Part shown: positions 6,860-14,076 of the stretch, piece by piece
Numbering within the stretch: the stretch's first letter is position 1
Layout of the letters: every line of letters begins with the position of its first letter
Origin: JACVRM01 sp046262315
GTDB taxonomy: Bacteria; Actinomycetota; Thermoleophilia; Gaiellales; Gaiellaceae
Assembly (NCBI GenBank): GCA_046262315.1
Contig: JBHEMZ010000010.1
Coordinates: 1-31,510, forward strand
Direction: 5' to 3'
DNA: 31,510 bases
Translations under genes and position numbers: made by a program
The notes under the pieces: generated by a model
What the model was told of the DNA's origin: nothing
Database searches by the model: none
The model's input: the letters and a program-made list of their open reading frames with translations, nothing else

Positions 6860-7915
6860 CTAGCCATCTTGCTCGGCGGGGATCGCTACGACACCGGGCA
6901 GCTCCTTGCCCTCCAGGAGCTCGAGCGAGGCGCCGCCGCCAGTCGAGACCCACGAGATCCGCTCGGCGAGGCCGAGCTCCTGCACGGCACGCACCGAGTC
7001 TCCGCCGCCCACGACGGTGAAGCCCTCGCAGCCGGCCACCGCTCGGGCCACCGCCCGCGTGCCCGCAGCGAAGCGCGGCCATTCGAAGACGCCCATCGGA
7101 CCGTTCCAGAACACGGTGGCGGCCCCGTCGATCCGCTCCGCGAAACGTTCGCGCGTCTCCGGCCCGATGTCGAGCCCGAGCCACCCGTCGGGAACAGCGT
7201 CGGCGGCCACGACTCGCGCGTCCGCATCTCGCTTGAACGCACGAGCGGCGACGACGTCTCTCGGCAGCACGAGCGGTGCTCTCTCTAGCGCAGCTTGCGA
7301 AGCAAGCTGCGCTGCCATCTTGCCGCCGATCAGCACTGCATCGGCCCGGCCACCCAGGTGCTCGAGCACGCCGAGCTTGTCGTCGACCTTCGCGCCGCCC
7401 ACGACCAGCACGAATGGCCGTTCCACGTCGCCGAGCAGGCGGCCAAGCATCTCCAGTTCGCGCTCGAGCAGCAGCCCCGCGTAGGCCGGCAGCAGATGGG
7501 CAACGCCCTCGGTGGATGCGTGCGCCCGGTGCGCAGAGCCGAACGCGTCGTTGACGTAAAGCTCCGAGCCCTCGGCGAGCTCCTGCGCGAACGCCGGATC
7601 GTTCGCGGTCTCGCCGGGGTGGAAGCGCGTGTTCTCCAGGACGCGCACGCGCTCGTCCGGCAACAGCTCCTCGACACGGCTCGCCACGGGAGCGATCGCG
7701 AACTCCGGGTCGGGCCCCTGCGGCCGGCCCAGGTGTGAGCAGACCCGCACCTCCGCCGCGCCGCGCTCGAGTAGCAGCTCCAGCGTCGGCAGCGAGGCGC
7801 GGATGCGCGTGTCGTCGGCGACGCGCCCGTCCTCGAGCGGCACGTTCAGGTCGGCGCGGACGAGCACCCGCTTTCCGGAGACGTCCGCCTCCCGGACCGA
7901 GCGTGGAACCCTCAC
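6860..7915 (-). CDS. pgk: Phosphoglycerate kinase (short form)
   Basis: Transfers phosphate from 1,3-bisphosphoglycerate to ADP. Both domains are present: the N-terminal substrate domain (KRVLVRADLNVPL, SHLGRPQGP, ENTRFHPGE, YVNDAFGSAHRAHAS) and the C-terminal nucleotide domain (VVGGAKVDDKLGVLEHL, VFWNGPMGVFEWPRFAAGT, VVGGGDSV, STGGGASLELLEG). At 351 residues it is about 35-45 shorter than common bacterial PGKs. The shortfall is between LIGGKM and LVLPRDVVAA, where only about 15 residues stand in place of some 45, and a perfect 12-bp palindrome lies in exactly that stretch. GTG 7915 overlaps by 4 nt (GTGA) the stop of a VOC remnant. The start has no clear Shine-Dalgarno. The frame is intact, so it is probably functional. 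Confidence 0.94.
   Translation of the reverse strand: MRVPRSVREADVSGKRVLVRADLNVPLEDGRVADDTRIRASLPTLELLLERGAAEVRVCSHLGRPQGPDPEFAIAPVASRVEELLPDERVRVLENTRFHPGETANDPAFAQELAEGSELYVNDAFGSAHRAHASTEGVAHLLPAYAGLLLERELEMLGRLLGDVERPFVLVVGGAKVDDKLGVLEHLGGRADAVLIGGKMAAQLASQAALERAPLVLPRDVVAARAFKRDADARVVAADAVPDGWLGLDIGPETRERFAERIDGAATVFWNGPMGVFEWPRFAAGTRAVARAVAGCEGFTVVGGGDSVRAVQELGLAERISWVSTGGGASLELLEGKELPGVVAIPAEQDG
7287..7313 (-). repeat. Perfect 12-bp palindrome inside pgk
   Basis: AGCGCAGCTTGC and its exact reverse complement are separated by the 3-nt loop GAA (TTC on the coding strand). The segment encodes about AQLASQAA, at the point where this PGK is shorter than usual. Confidence 0.75.
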
Positions 7916-8052
7916 GCGTCCATTGGAATGGACTGGTTGACCTCGATCAGGTTCCCATCCGGATCGCGCAGATGGACGAAACGGATCCCCACTCCGGCCG
8001 GCTGCGTGGCGACCCGATCACGAGCTCTTCGTGCTGAGGGGCGAACACCTAG
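7912..8052 (-). pseudogene. C-terminal remnant of a VOC (glyoxalase/bleomycin-resistance) gene
   Basis: In the 171 bp between gap and pgk one minus-strand frame, open from 8052 to TGA at 7912, encodes 46 residues ending GIRFVHLRDPDGNLIEVNQ plus a short tail. The RDPDGNLIEVNQ strand is the hallmark C-terminus of VOC-superfamily domains and carries their last metal ligand (Glu). Nothing upstream supplies the first 80 or so residues: an in-frame TGA stands at 8053-8055 and then gap ends. The TGA overlaps the pgk GTG as GTGA, so the complete gene may once have been translationally coupled to pgk. No function is expected from the fragment. Confidence 0.65.
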
Positions 8053-8086
8053 TCACCGACGAGCAGCCGAAGGTGTGTGAGGCGCA

Positions 8087-9130
8087 CTACGCCGGCGCGC
8101 CGACCGGCAGCGAGACGGCCACCTTCTCGACCACGTCGGCGAGGCGGCACGAGTACCCCCACTCGTTGTCGTACCAGCCGATCACCTTCGCCGTGCGCCC
8201 GTGGGCCATCGTCGTGAGCCCGTCGAGGATGCAGGAATGCGGGTTGCCGACGATGTCCGACGAGACGATCGGATCCTCGGTGTACTCCAGGATCCCGGCC
8301 CAGCCCTCGGCCCCCGCCGCTTGCCGATACGCCTCGTTGAGCTCCTCGACGGTCACCTCGCGCCCGAGCACGCAAACGAGGTCGGTGACGCTACCCGTGG
8401 GCACCGGCACCCGCATCGCCATGCCGTCGAGCTTGCCTTTGAGCTCCGGGATGACGAGTGCGGTCGCCTTCGCCGCGCCCGTCGAGGCCGGCACGACGTT
8501 CTGCGGGGCGGCGCGCATGCGGCGCAGATCAGGCTTGCCCTTGCGCGTCAGGGCGATCTGGTCGAGGAGCTGCTGCTCGGTCGTGTATGCGTGGATAGTG
8601 GTCATGAAGCCGGACTCGATGCCGAACTCGTCCAGCAGGACCTTCGCCATAGGCGCCACACAGTTCGTCGTGCACGAGGCGTTGGAGACGATCGCGTGGG
8701 TTGCAGGGTCGTACTGGTCATCGTTGACGCCCATCACCACGGTCAGGTCGGGGTCGGTGGCGGGGGCGGAGATGATCACTTTCTGGGCGCCCGCGGCGAG
8801 ATGCTGTTCGGCCCCGTCGCGATCGGTGAAGAGGCCGGTCGACTCCACGACGACGTCCACCCCGAGGTCGTCCCAGGGCAGGGCAGACGGGTCGCGCTCG
8901 GCGGTGACGCGGAGCGTCCGGCCGTCCACGGAGATCTCCCCGTCGCCGTGGCGGATGTCGGCGTCGAGTACCCCTGCGGTCGAGTCGTAGCGAAGCATGT
9001 GCGCGAGCACGTCCGGAGAGGCCAGGTCGTTGACGCCCACGATCTCGAACCCGGGATTGCGAGCCAGGTAGGCCCGGTAGAAGTTCCGCCCAATCCGCCC
9101 GAACCCGTTGATCCCCACTCGTGTAGCCAT
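8087..9130 (-). CDS. gap: Glyceraldehyde-3-phosphate dehydrogenase, type I
   Basis: Oxidises glyceraldehyde-3-phosphate to 1,3-bisphosphoglycerate with NAD(P). The 347-residue protein is full length. It has the dinucleotide-binding start RVGINGFGRIGRNFYRA, an Asp in GVNDLASPDVLAHM (favouring NAD), the catalytic SNASCTTNC with nucleophilic Cys near residue 155, the partner His in TTIHAYTTEQ, and the C-terminal KVIGWYDNEWGYSCRLADVV. ATG 9130 is preceded by a good Shine-Dalgarno (AGGAGG, 8 nt away). A TAGACT box at 9160-9165 would give a leader of about 23 nt, so unlike many neighbours this mRNA has a leader. It heads the gap-pgk-tpiA-gpmI series. Confidence 0.97.
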   Translation of the reverse strand: MATRVGINGFGRIGRNFYRAYLARNPGFEIVGVNDLASPDVLAHMLRYDSTAGVLDADIRHGDGEISVDGRTLRVTAERDPSALPWDDLGVDVVVESTGLFTDRDGAEQHLAAGAQKVIISAPATDPDLTVVMGVNDDQYDPATHAIVSNASCTTNCVAPMAKVLLDEFGIESGFMTTIHAYTTEQQLLDQIALTRKGKPDLRRMRAAPQNVVPASTGAAKATALVIPELKGKLDGMAMRVPVPTGSVTDLVCVLGREVTVEELNEAYRQAAGAEGWAGILEYTEDPIVSSDIVGNPHSCILDGLTTMAHGRTAKVIGWYDNEWGYSCRLADVVEKVAVSLPVGAPA

Positions 9131-9142
9131 CCGCCAAGCCTC

Positions 9143-9406
9143 CTAGGTCGCTCTTCCCGAGTCTAAAGGGAGGGCCGTGGAAACCGTGGGTTCTCCGACC
9201 TTCGCGTTCGTCGCGCTTGCGGCCGCCCTCGGCTTCGCCGCGGCGGTGCTGGCGGCCCTCTGGTTCGCCCGCATCCCGTAGCCGGAAACCGGTGAGACGC
9301 CTTCCCGTGCGATTCGCTCGAGCTCGGCGGCGGGAACCGAAACTGCGATCCACGCTCCATGAACCTCGAGAGCAGCGCAGGCACTTGCGACCGCGTCTCG
9401 GCTCAC
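9143..9406 (-). CDS. Hypothetical protein coupled to the methyltransferase
   Basis: GTG 9406 lies 3 nt after the TAG of the upstream methyltransferase gene, a spacing suited to translational coupling. The 87-residue frame begins MSRDAVASACAALEVHGAWIAVSVPAAELERIAREGVSPVS, which looks like a plausible alpha/beta segment. The rest is Ala/Thr-rich and may be no more than the antisense of the small ORF at 9177-9281. I do not recognise the family. It could be the worn remains of a partner protein of the methyltransferase. No restriction-nuclease motif (PD-ExK) is visible. Confidence 0.3.
   Translation of the reverse strand: MSRDAVASACAALEVHGAWIAVSVPAAELERIAREGVSPVSGYGMRANQRAASTAAAKPRAAASATNAKVGEPTVSTALPLDSGRAT
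9177..9281 (+). CDS. Small single-pass membrane protein (34 residues)
   Basis: GTG 9177 follows AAAGGGAGG within 3 nt and opens a 34-codon frame. Its product starts METVGSP, then has one uninterrupted hydrophobic helix (about residues 8-30, Ala/Leu/Phe-rich), and ends WFARIP with a positive charge, suggesting a cytoplasmic C-terminus. It is divergent from gap, sharing the same short upstream region. The family is unknown; size and composition resemble small bacterial membrane peptides. The competing minus-strand ORF (9143-9406) overlaps it completely, and only one of the two is likely real. Confidence 0.4.
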   Translation: METVGSPTFAFVALAAALGFAAAVLAALWFARIP

Positions 9407-9409
9407 GGT

Positions 9410-10543
9410 CTACCTCGTCGAGCAGACGAGCACGTCCTCGAAGAACTCGCCAGCGCGTCGGCCCGTCCTTCGGTTGACGTGCCGTGTGAGTCGCTCCTCG
9501 AGTTGCATCCCCGCTCCTTCGAGAATCGCCGGGTACAGGTTTCTCGAGTCATTCACCACGATGATCACCGGCGCACGGGCGGGGAGCTGAGTTCGCGCGT
9601 TGGCCAGGACCTCGATCATCGACTCGAGGTAGGCGCGTATCGCAGCTCGTGACCGGCCCGCCGCAGCGGGGCCGATCTCGGCGGTGCTGCGATCTTCAAG
9701 CCCGAGAAGCTCGTACGCGTATCTGTGCTGTTCGTGATAGTCGATCAGCCCCGGGTACGGCGGCGACGTGATGATCCCGGTCGGCTCAAGCGGAAGCTCA
9801 ACAGCTCGAGCGTCGGCATGCAGTACGACGATCTCGCCATTCTTGCGAACGTCCGCGAACTCGCGGAGGCGACGGACGGTGTCGAGCGTGTACCTGCGCA
9901 GGAACTTCATGGCCTCCTCGACTGGTCGGCAGCGGCGCTTGTGCTTATGGCACCAGTACGGCTCCGTCGTCGGCGCTCGCGGGAAGTCGAGGTCGAAATG
10001 CGTGGTCAACCGTGCTGACCGCGCCGAACGGGACAGGATGATCCGGGCGACATCCCAGCTCACGTCGTCGAGCGTCTGGGAAGCCACGCACTCGTATGCG
10101 AGCAGCTCCTGGCGGGCGCGGCGCGCATACCAGGTCTGAAGCCACCTCGACCCGTCGCGCGGGGCGACCGTTTCGGCTGTTCGCAGCGTCTGCTCGAGCA
10201 CGCCGCGGAGCGCCAGCTCCAGTGTGGCAAGTGGGTAGCGCTGCGTCTTGACCCGTGAGAGCAGGCAGTTGAATGCGGAGATGTCACAGCCGATCGCGTG
10301 CGCGCCGAACGCGTTCGCCTCGACAAGGGTCGTACCCGAGCCGACGAACGGGTCGTACACGCAGTCGCCCGGGCGCAGGTGCCGCCGCAGGAAGGCCTCG
10401 ACGAGCTGCGGTATGAACTTGCCGAGGTACGGATGAAGGCTGTGCACGTGCTTCGTGCGCTCAACCTGCGGCAACACATCTTCTGACCACGACAACTCGA
10501 GGTCAATCGCGCGGTACAAGGCTTCCTGCGTCCTCCCGGCCAC
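9410..10543 (-). CDS. DNA methyltransferase, N4-cytosine/N6-adenine type
   Basis: A 377-residue amino-methyltransferase that would methylate an exocyclic DNA amine using S-adenosylmethionine. Motif I is DPFVGSGTTLVEA (about residues 64-76), preceded by HSLHPYLGKFIPQLVEAFL. Catalytic motif IV is TSPPYPGLIDYHEQHRYAYE (about 265), where SPPY favours N4-cytosine. About 190 residues separate the two motifs and should hold the target-recognition region; this contains a CHKHKRRC cluster that could bind zinc. The order I then IV differs from the permuted beta class usual for SPPY enzymes. GTG 10543 is 6 nt after a TAGAGT box. No endonuclease gene is adjacent, so it looks like an orphan regulatory or solitary methylase. 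The recognition sequence cannot be predicted. Confidence 0.88.
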   Translation of the reverse strand: MAGRTQEALYRAIDLELSWSEDVLPQVERTKHVHSLHPYLGKFIPQLVEAFLRRHLRPGDCVYDPFVGSGTTLVEANAFGAHAIGCDISAFNCLLSRVKTQRYPLATLELALRGVLEQTLRTAETVAPRDGSRWLQTWYARRARQELLAYECVASQTLDDVSWDVARIILSRSARSARLTTHFDLDFPRAPTTEPYWCHKHKRRCRPVEEAMKFLRRYTLDTVRRLREFADVRKNGEIVVLHADARAVELPLEPTGIITSPPYPGLIDYHEQHRYAYELLGLEDRSTAEIGPAAAGRSRAAIRAYLESMIEVLANARTQLPARAPVIIVVNDSRNLYPAILEGAGMQLEERLTRHVNRRTGRRAGEFFEDVLVCSTR

Positions 10544-10549
10544 GCGGAC

Positions 10550-10555
10550 ACTCTA
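10550..10555 (-). promoter_or_regulatory. -10 element TAGAGT, leaderless start of the methyltransferase
   Basis: TAGAGT is 6 nt before GTG 10543 with no Shine-Dalgarno. It separates the methyltransferase from the repeat region upstream and suggests independent transcription. Confidence 0.55.
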
Positions 10556-10637
10556 TGACGAGCCCCGGATACCGGCCGAGGCCCGCTGGCCCCTCCGCGA
10601 GGCAGCTGGCTACGTTTTGCCTAATCCCCGGGAGCAC

Positions 10638-10706
10638 GCTCTCGGTGAGACCGCGCGAATCCGGCGCCGGAGCCCGGCTTGTCCGGGCGGGAGGCTCACG
10701 AGACAT
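10638..10706 (-). repeat. Structured repeat, copy A
   Basis: A 69-bp unit sharing with copy B (10879-10947) the ends GCTCTCGGTGAGACCGCG and AGGCTCAC..ACAT. Read on the minus strand it is closed by GTGAGCC pairing with GGTCTCAC (one bulged T) and contains the stem GCCCGG/CCGGGC with a 5-nt loop and the palindrome TCCGGCGCCGGA. No gene overlaps it. Confidence 0.7.
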
Positions 10707-10878
10707 AGGCCCGACCGGCTACTCATCGAACGCGCAGAGACCTGGCCATCGAGAAGCTCGCCGCCCGTGCGGGCTCTGCCCGTGGCTTGCCACCGCTCAT
10801 CAGAGAGCACCGGACCCGCGCAATCCGTCCGGTAAGCCACGCGCTCGCATGAGGAGGCGCTTCTGCAAGGAGCAGACG

Positions 10879-10947
10879 GCTCTCGGTGAGACCGCGGCGA
10901 ACTGCCGCCGGAGCCGGGCTCCGCCCGGCGGCAGGCTCACTCAACAT
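10879..10947 (-). repeat. Structured repeat, copy B
   Basis: Second 69-bp copy, 240 bp from copy A. The closing stem GTGAGCC/GGTCTCAC is identical, but the interior differs in sequence while still pairing: TGCCGCC with GGCGGCA enclosing GCCGGGC/GCCCGGC with a 3-nt loop. Similarity weakens but continues into a GCTCGCCGCC-rich stretch after each copy (10754-10763 and 10972-10981). Confidence 0.7.
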
Positions 10948-11032
10948 CGAGGCAACCGTGGAACCCGGCGAGCTCGCCGCCGGCTCCGCCCACGACCCGA
11001 ACCAAAGGAAACCGCCCGCAAGGAGGGGGACC

Positions 11033-11201
11033 ACGGGGGAACCAGGGGTTCCCCCGTGAAGCGAGCGAAGGCGAAGCCGAGCAACGCGTGGGGCGGGTCG
11101 GAGGGGAAGCTCCGAGGACGACCTCCCCCTCCATTTTCAACCGCGCTCCGGACCTTGGCGCCGGACGGGGTCTGAATCCAACGCCGGACGAGCGCAGACC
11201 C
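11033..11201 (-). ncRNA. Candidate structured RNA: three successive stem-loops
   Basis: Gene-free stretch just after the whiA stop. Stem 1: ACGGGGGAACC/GGTTCCCCCGT, 11 bp with a 3-nt loop (11033-11057). Stem 2: GGAGGGG/CCCCTCC (11100-11132) enclosing GAGG/CCTC with a 4-nt loop. Stem 3: GGGTCTG/CAGACCC (11168-11201). It could be a whiA 3' UTR element, a small RNA or a terminator array. I recognise no known RNA family. Orientation is assumed to be minus, as for whiA. Confidence 0.35.
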
Positions 11202-11268
11202 GCCGGGCCCGAGTATGACGCATCGCCCGGCGACTGTTCAACCCTCCTCCGGGGACACCCCTCCCCGA

Positions 11269-12189
11269 TTAGTGCTCGGCGTGACGCTGAAGGGCCTGCA
11301 GCCGGCGGTGCGCGGCCGCCTTGGCGACCGGCGGGCGGCATTTCAGGCCGAGCTCGCGGAGAGACAGCGAGGGGTGCGCGAGGCGCAGGTCGGCAAGCTC
11401 TTGGAGGGCCGGCGGCAGCTTCGCAAGCCGTTCCGAAGCGGCCAGGCGCCGGACGGCCCGCACCTGGGTGGCTGCGGCCCGGCTCGTTCGCGTGAGGTTG
11501 GCGTGATCCGCGTTTGCGAGCCTGTTCGCACGCGCGCGCGTCTCGCCCATGACCGCTTGCTCCTCGAGCGCGAGCGCGGCTCCCCCCGCGCCAGCCGCCG
11601 CCAGCAGGCCCACCACCGTGGGGAGACCCCGCGCATAGACCGCGGCGTGCGACGCTCGCTCCCGTACGCCCACGGTGAGCCCCTGGGCTTCCGCCACAGC
11701 CGCGAGAAAGCGCGCAGCGTCGATGCCGGCGCTCCTCGCCTCGAGCTGCGGCGCGCGCGGCCCGGAGAGCGACCCGGCCGCCAGCAGCGCCCCACGCAGG
11801 TAGGCGCGCCGGCAGCACGCACGGGCGACCACCCGGCGCGGCGGCGTCGGCAGCGGAGCGAGGTCGGCGCCGAGCACACCGGCCTCCTCGAGCACCTGCA
11901 GCCCGCGACCCCGGCCTGCCACGTGCAGCTGGTAGCGGGTGGCGCGCTCGAACGCCCGGCGGCGGTACGTCCGGATTTCGGCCTGGGCGCCAAGCGAGCG
12001 CAGGAGCGAGAACGCCCGTCGTGCCGCCGCCGAGCTCGCCAGATCGACGTGCACCGAGAGCTCGCCGCGCCCGTGCAGGTGGAGGCTCCCCGCGGCGTGG
12101 AACATGGCGGAAAGCTGGGCAAGGCGATCGCACGGGCGGCGAGGCTCGACGGCCGCCAGCTCGTTGCGCAGGTCCTCGGAGGCAGGCAC
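11269..12189 (-). CDS. whiA: Sporulation/cell-division regulator WhiA
   Basis: A DNA-binding regulator related to LAGLIDADG homing endonucleases; in Streptomyces it controls sporulation-linked division, and it is widespread in Gram-positive bacteria. The 306-residue protein has the degenerate LAGLIDADG part (CDRLAQLSAMFHAAGSLHLH ... YLRGALLAAGSLSGPRAPQLE) and a C-terminal helix-turn-helix (NADHANLTRTSRAAATQVRAVRRL, then LAHPSLSLRELGLKCRPPVAKAAAHRRL). GTG 12189 is chosen; an AGGAGG lies rather far upstream (15 nt). The usual partners rapZ and yvcK are absent; instead pruA is divergent upstream. Downstream comes the structured-repeat interval. It ends in TAA. Confidence 0.93.
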   Translation of the reverse strand: MPASEDLRNELAAVEPRRPCDRLAQLSAMFHAAGSLHLHGRGELSVHVDLASSAAARRAFSLLRSLGAQAEIRTYRRRAFERATRYQLHVAGRGRGLQVLEEAGVLGADLAPLPTPPRRVVARACCRRAYLRGALLAAGSLSGPRAPQLEARSAGIDAARFLAAVAEAQGLTVGVRERASHAAVYARGLPTVVGLLAAAGAGGAALALEEQAVMGETRARANRLANADHANLTRTSRAAATQVRAVRRLAASERLAKLPPALQELADLRLAHPSLSLRELGLKCRPPVAKAAAHRRLQALQRHAEH

Positions 12190-12209
12190 GGCGCAAGTGT
12201 TCCACCTCC

Positions 12210-12215
12210 TACAAT
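12210..12215 (+). promoter_or_regulatory. -10 element TACAAT, leaderless start of the dehydrogenase
   Basis: TACAAT is 6 nt before GTG 12222. The same hexamer precedes both tRNA genes in the window, which supports it as the housekeeping -10 sequence. It overlaps the presumed upstream region of the divergent whiA. Confidence 0.65.
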
Positions 12216-12221
12216 CTCGCC

Positions 12222-13892
12222 GTGGGCGCGCCAGCGATCTTCCGACCGCCTTCGGCGCGGAACGAACCGGTTCGCGACTTCGCGCCGGGCTCGCCGGAGC
12301 GCGAGGAGATGCGCCGCAAGCTCCACGAGCTGCGCGGCGAGCGCATGAACATCCCGCTCGTGATCGGCGGCGAGGACGTGCGCACCGGCCGGACGTTCGA
12401 ACAGGTCGAGCCGCATGACAAGACCAGCGTGCTCGCTACCGTGCACCAGGGAGGCGAGGCCGAGGTCGAGCGCGCCGTGAAGGCCGCCGGCGACGCGTGG
12501 CACGACTGGTCGCGCCTCCCGTGGGAGGAGCGCGCCGCCGTCTTCCTGCGTGCAGCGGAGCTCCTCGCCGGCCCCTGGCGCGCGACGCTGAACGCCGCCA
12601 CGATGCTCGGCCAGTCGAAGACCGTGCACCAGGCGGAGATCGACGCGGCCTGCGAGCTGATCGACTTCTGGCGCTTCAACGTCGAGTTCATGGCGCGCAT
12701 CTACGAGGAGCAGCCGGACTCCTCGCAGGGCACGTGGAACCGACTCGAGTACCGGCCGCTCGAGGGGTTCGTCTTCGCGGTCACGCCCTTCAACTTCACC
12801 TCGATCGCCGGCAACCTGCCGACGAGCCCGGCCCTGATGGGCAACACGGTCGTCTGGAAGCCCGCTTCGACCTCGGCCTATTCGGCCTTCTTCATCATGC
12901 GGCTGCTCGAGGAGGCTGGCCTGCCGGACGGCGTCATCAACCTCGTCTACGGCCCCGGGCCGGTGGTCGGTGGGGCGGCGCTCTCGAGCGACCAGCTCGC
13001 GGGCGTCCACTTCACCGGCTCGACGCCGGTCTTCCAGGGCATGTGGAAGACGATCGGCGGCAACATCGGCCGCTACAGGAACTACCCGCGCATCGTCGGC
13101 GAGACGGGAGGCAAGGACTTCATCGTCGCGCACCCGTCCGCCGACGTCGACGCCGTCGCCACTGCCATCGTGCGCGGTTCCTTCGAGTACCAGGGTCAGA
13201 AGTGCTCGGCCGCGTCACGCATCTACGCGCCCTCGAACCTGTGGCCGGCGCTGCGCGAACGGCTCGCGGAGCAGGTGGCTCAAATCCGCATGGGCGACGT
13301 GACGGATTTCTCGAACTTCATGGGCGCGGTGATCGACGCGAAGGCCCAGCGCGGCCACCGGGAGGCGATCGAGCTCGCGCGCAGCCACGCCGACTCGGAG
13401 ATCGTCGTGGGCGGCGGCGTCGACGACTCCGACGGCTTCTTCGTGGAGCCGACCGTCATCGAGACGACCGATCCGGAGATGCCGCTCATGCGTGAGGAGC
13501 TGTTCGGCCCGATCGTGACCACCTACGTGTACCCGGAGAACGCGTACGACAAGACGCTCGAGCTCGTCGACCGCGGGGCGCCCTACGGGCTGACCGGAGC
13601 GGTGTTCGCAGACGACCGGGACGCCGTGATCCGCGCCGGCGAGGCGCTGCGCTACGCGGCGGGCAACTTCTACGTGAACGACAAGCCGACGGGCGCGGTC
13701 GTGGGCCAGCAGCCGTTCGGTGGAGCGAGGGCGTCCGGGACGAACGACAAGGCCGGCTCGATGTGGAACCTGATCCGCTGGGTGAGCCCGCGCACGATCA
13801 AGGAGACGTTCGTGCCGCCGCGCGACTATCGCTACCCGTTCATGGCCTCCGACCTGCCCGCCGACGGCTCCGGACCGCGCGACCGGCCGTAG
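12222..13892 (+). CDS. pruA: L-glutamate gamma-semialdehyde (1-pyrroline-5-carboxylate) dehydrogenase
   Basis: Oxidises glutamate semialdehyde to glutamate with NAD, the second step of proline degradation. The 556-residue protein matches the monofunctional P5CDH family: the N-terminal PLVIGGEDVRTG, the cofactor-binding FAVTPFNFTSIAGNLPTSPA and VVWKPAS, the general-base Glu in VGETGGKDF, the nucleophilic Cys in EYQGQKCSAASR, and the C-terminal NDKPTGAVVGQQPFGGARASGTN characteristic of P5CDH among aldehyde dehydrogenases. The GTG start follows a -10 box at 6 nt and the longer upstream frame is antisense to whiA. No proline dehydrogenase (putB) is adjacent, so the first step must be encoded elsewhere. 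It ends in TAG. Confidence 0.94.
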   Translation: MGAPAIFRPPSARNEPVRDFAPGSPEREEMRRKLHELRGERMNIPLVIGGEDVRTGRTFEQVEPHDKTSVLATVHQGGEAEVERAVKAAGDAWHDWSRLPWEERAAVFLRAAELLAGPWRATLNAATMLGQSKTVHQAEIDAACELIDFWRFNVEFMARIYEEQPDSSQGTWNRLEYRPLEGFVFAVTPFNFTSIAGNLPTSPALMGNTVVWKPASTSAYSAFFIMRLLEEAGLPDGVINLVYGPGPVVGGAALSSDQLAGVHFTGSTPVFQGMWKTIGGNIGRYRNYPRIVGETGGKDFIVAHPSADVDAVATAIVRGSFEYQGQKCSAASRIYAPSNLWPALRERLAEQVAQIRMGDVTDFSNFMGAVIDAKAQRGHREAIELARSHADSEIVVGGGVDDSDGFFVEPTVIETTDPEMPLMREELFGPIVTTYVYPENAYDKTLELVDRGAPYGLTGAVFADDRDAVIRAGEALRYAAGNFYVNDKPTGAVVGQQPFGGARASGTNDKAGSMWNLIRWVSPRTIKETFVPPRDYRYPFMASDLPADGSGPRDRP

Positions 13893-14076
13893 CCTTCCGC
13901 CCGGGGACTGTCACGCCCATCGTGCTCAGGCCGGTTCCTCGGCGCCGCTCGCCGGTGCGGGGCCGGAGTCACGGCATGGGTGATACGGGCCTGGCGAGCA
14001 GCCTGCGAGCGGCGTCAGTCGGCGGCGGCGGCGCCCGGCTCTGCCGCGCGGACGCCGCCGCCGGCGAGGGACGCGC

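Larger units (their letters stand above)
10556..11268. other. 713-bp interval without a credible gene
   Basis: Between the whiA stop and the methyltransferase promoter several ORFs exist, but none has homology I recognise and all are Arg/Pro/Gly-rich shadows. The content is structural: repeats A and B, a 7-bp stem ACCGGAC/GTCCGGT at 10809-10833, and the three stem-loops at 11033-11201. Confidence 0.6.

Noticed and set aside
10638..10947. CRISPR-like repeats
   Set aside because: Only two imperfect 69-bp units 240 bp apart, no regular spacers and no cas genes.
11343..13133. A 596-codon minus-strand frame across pruA and whiA
   Set aside because: It runs antisense to pruA and out of frame in whiA; no family features.
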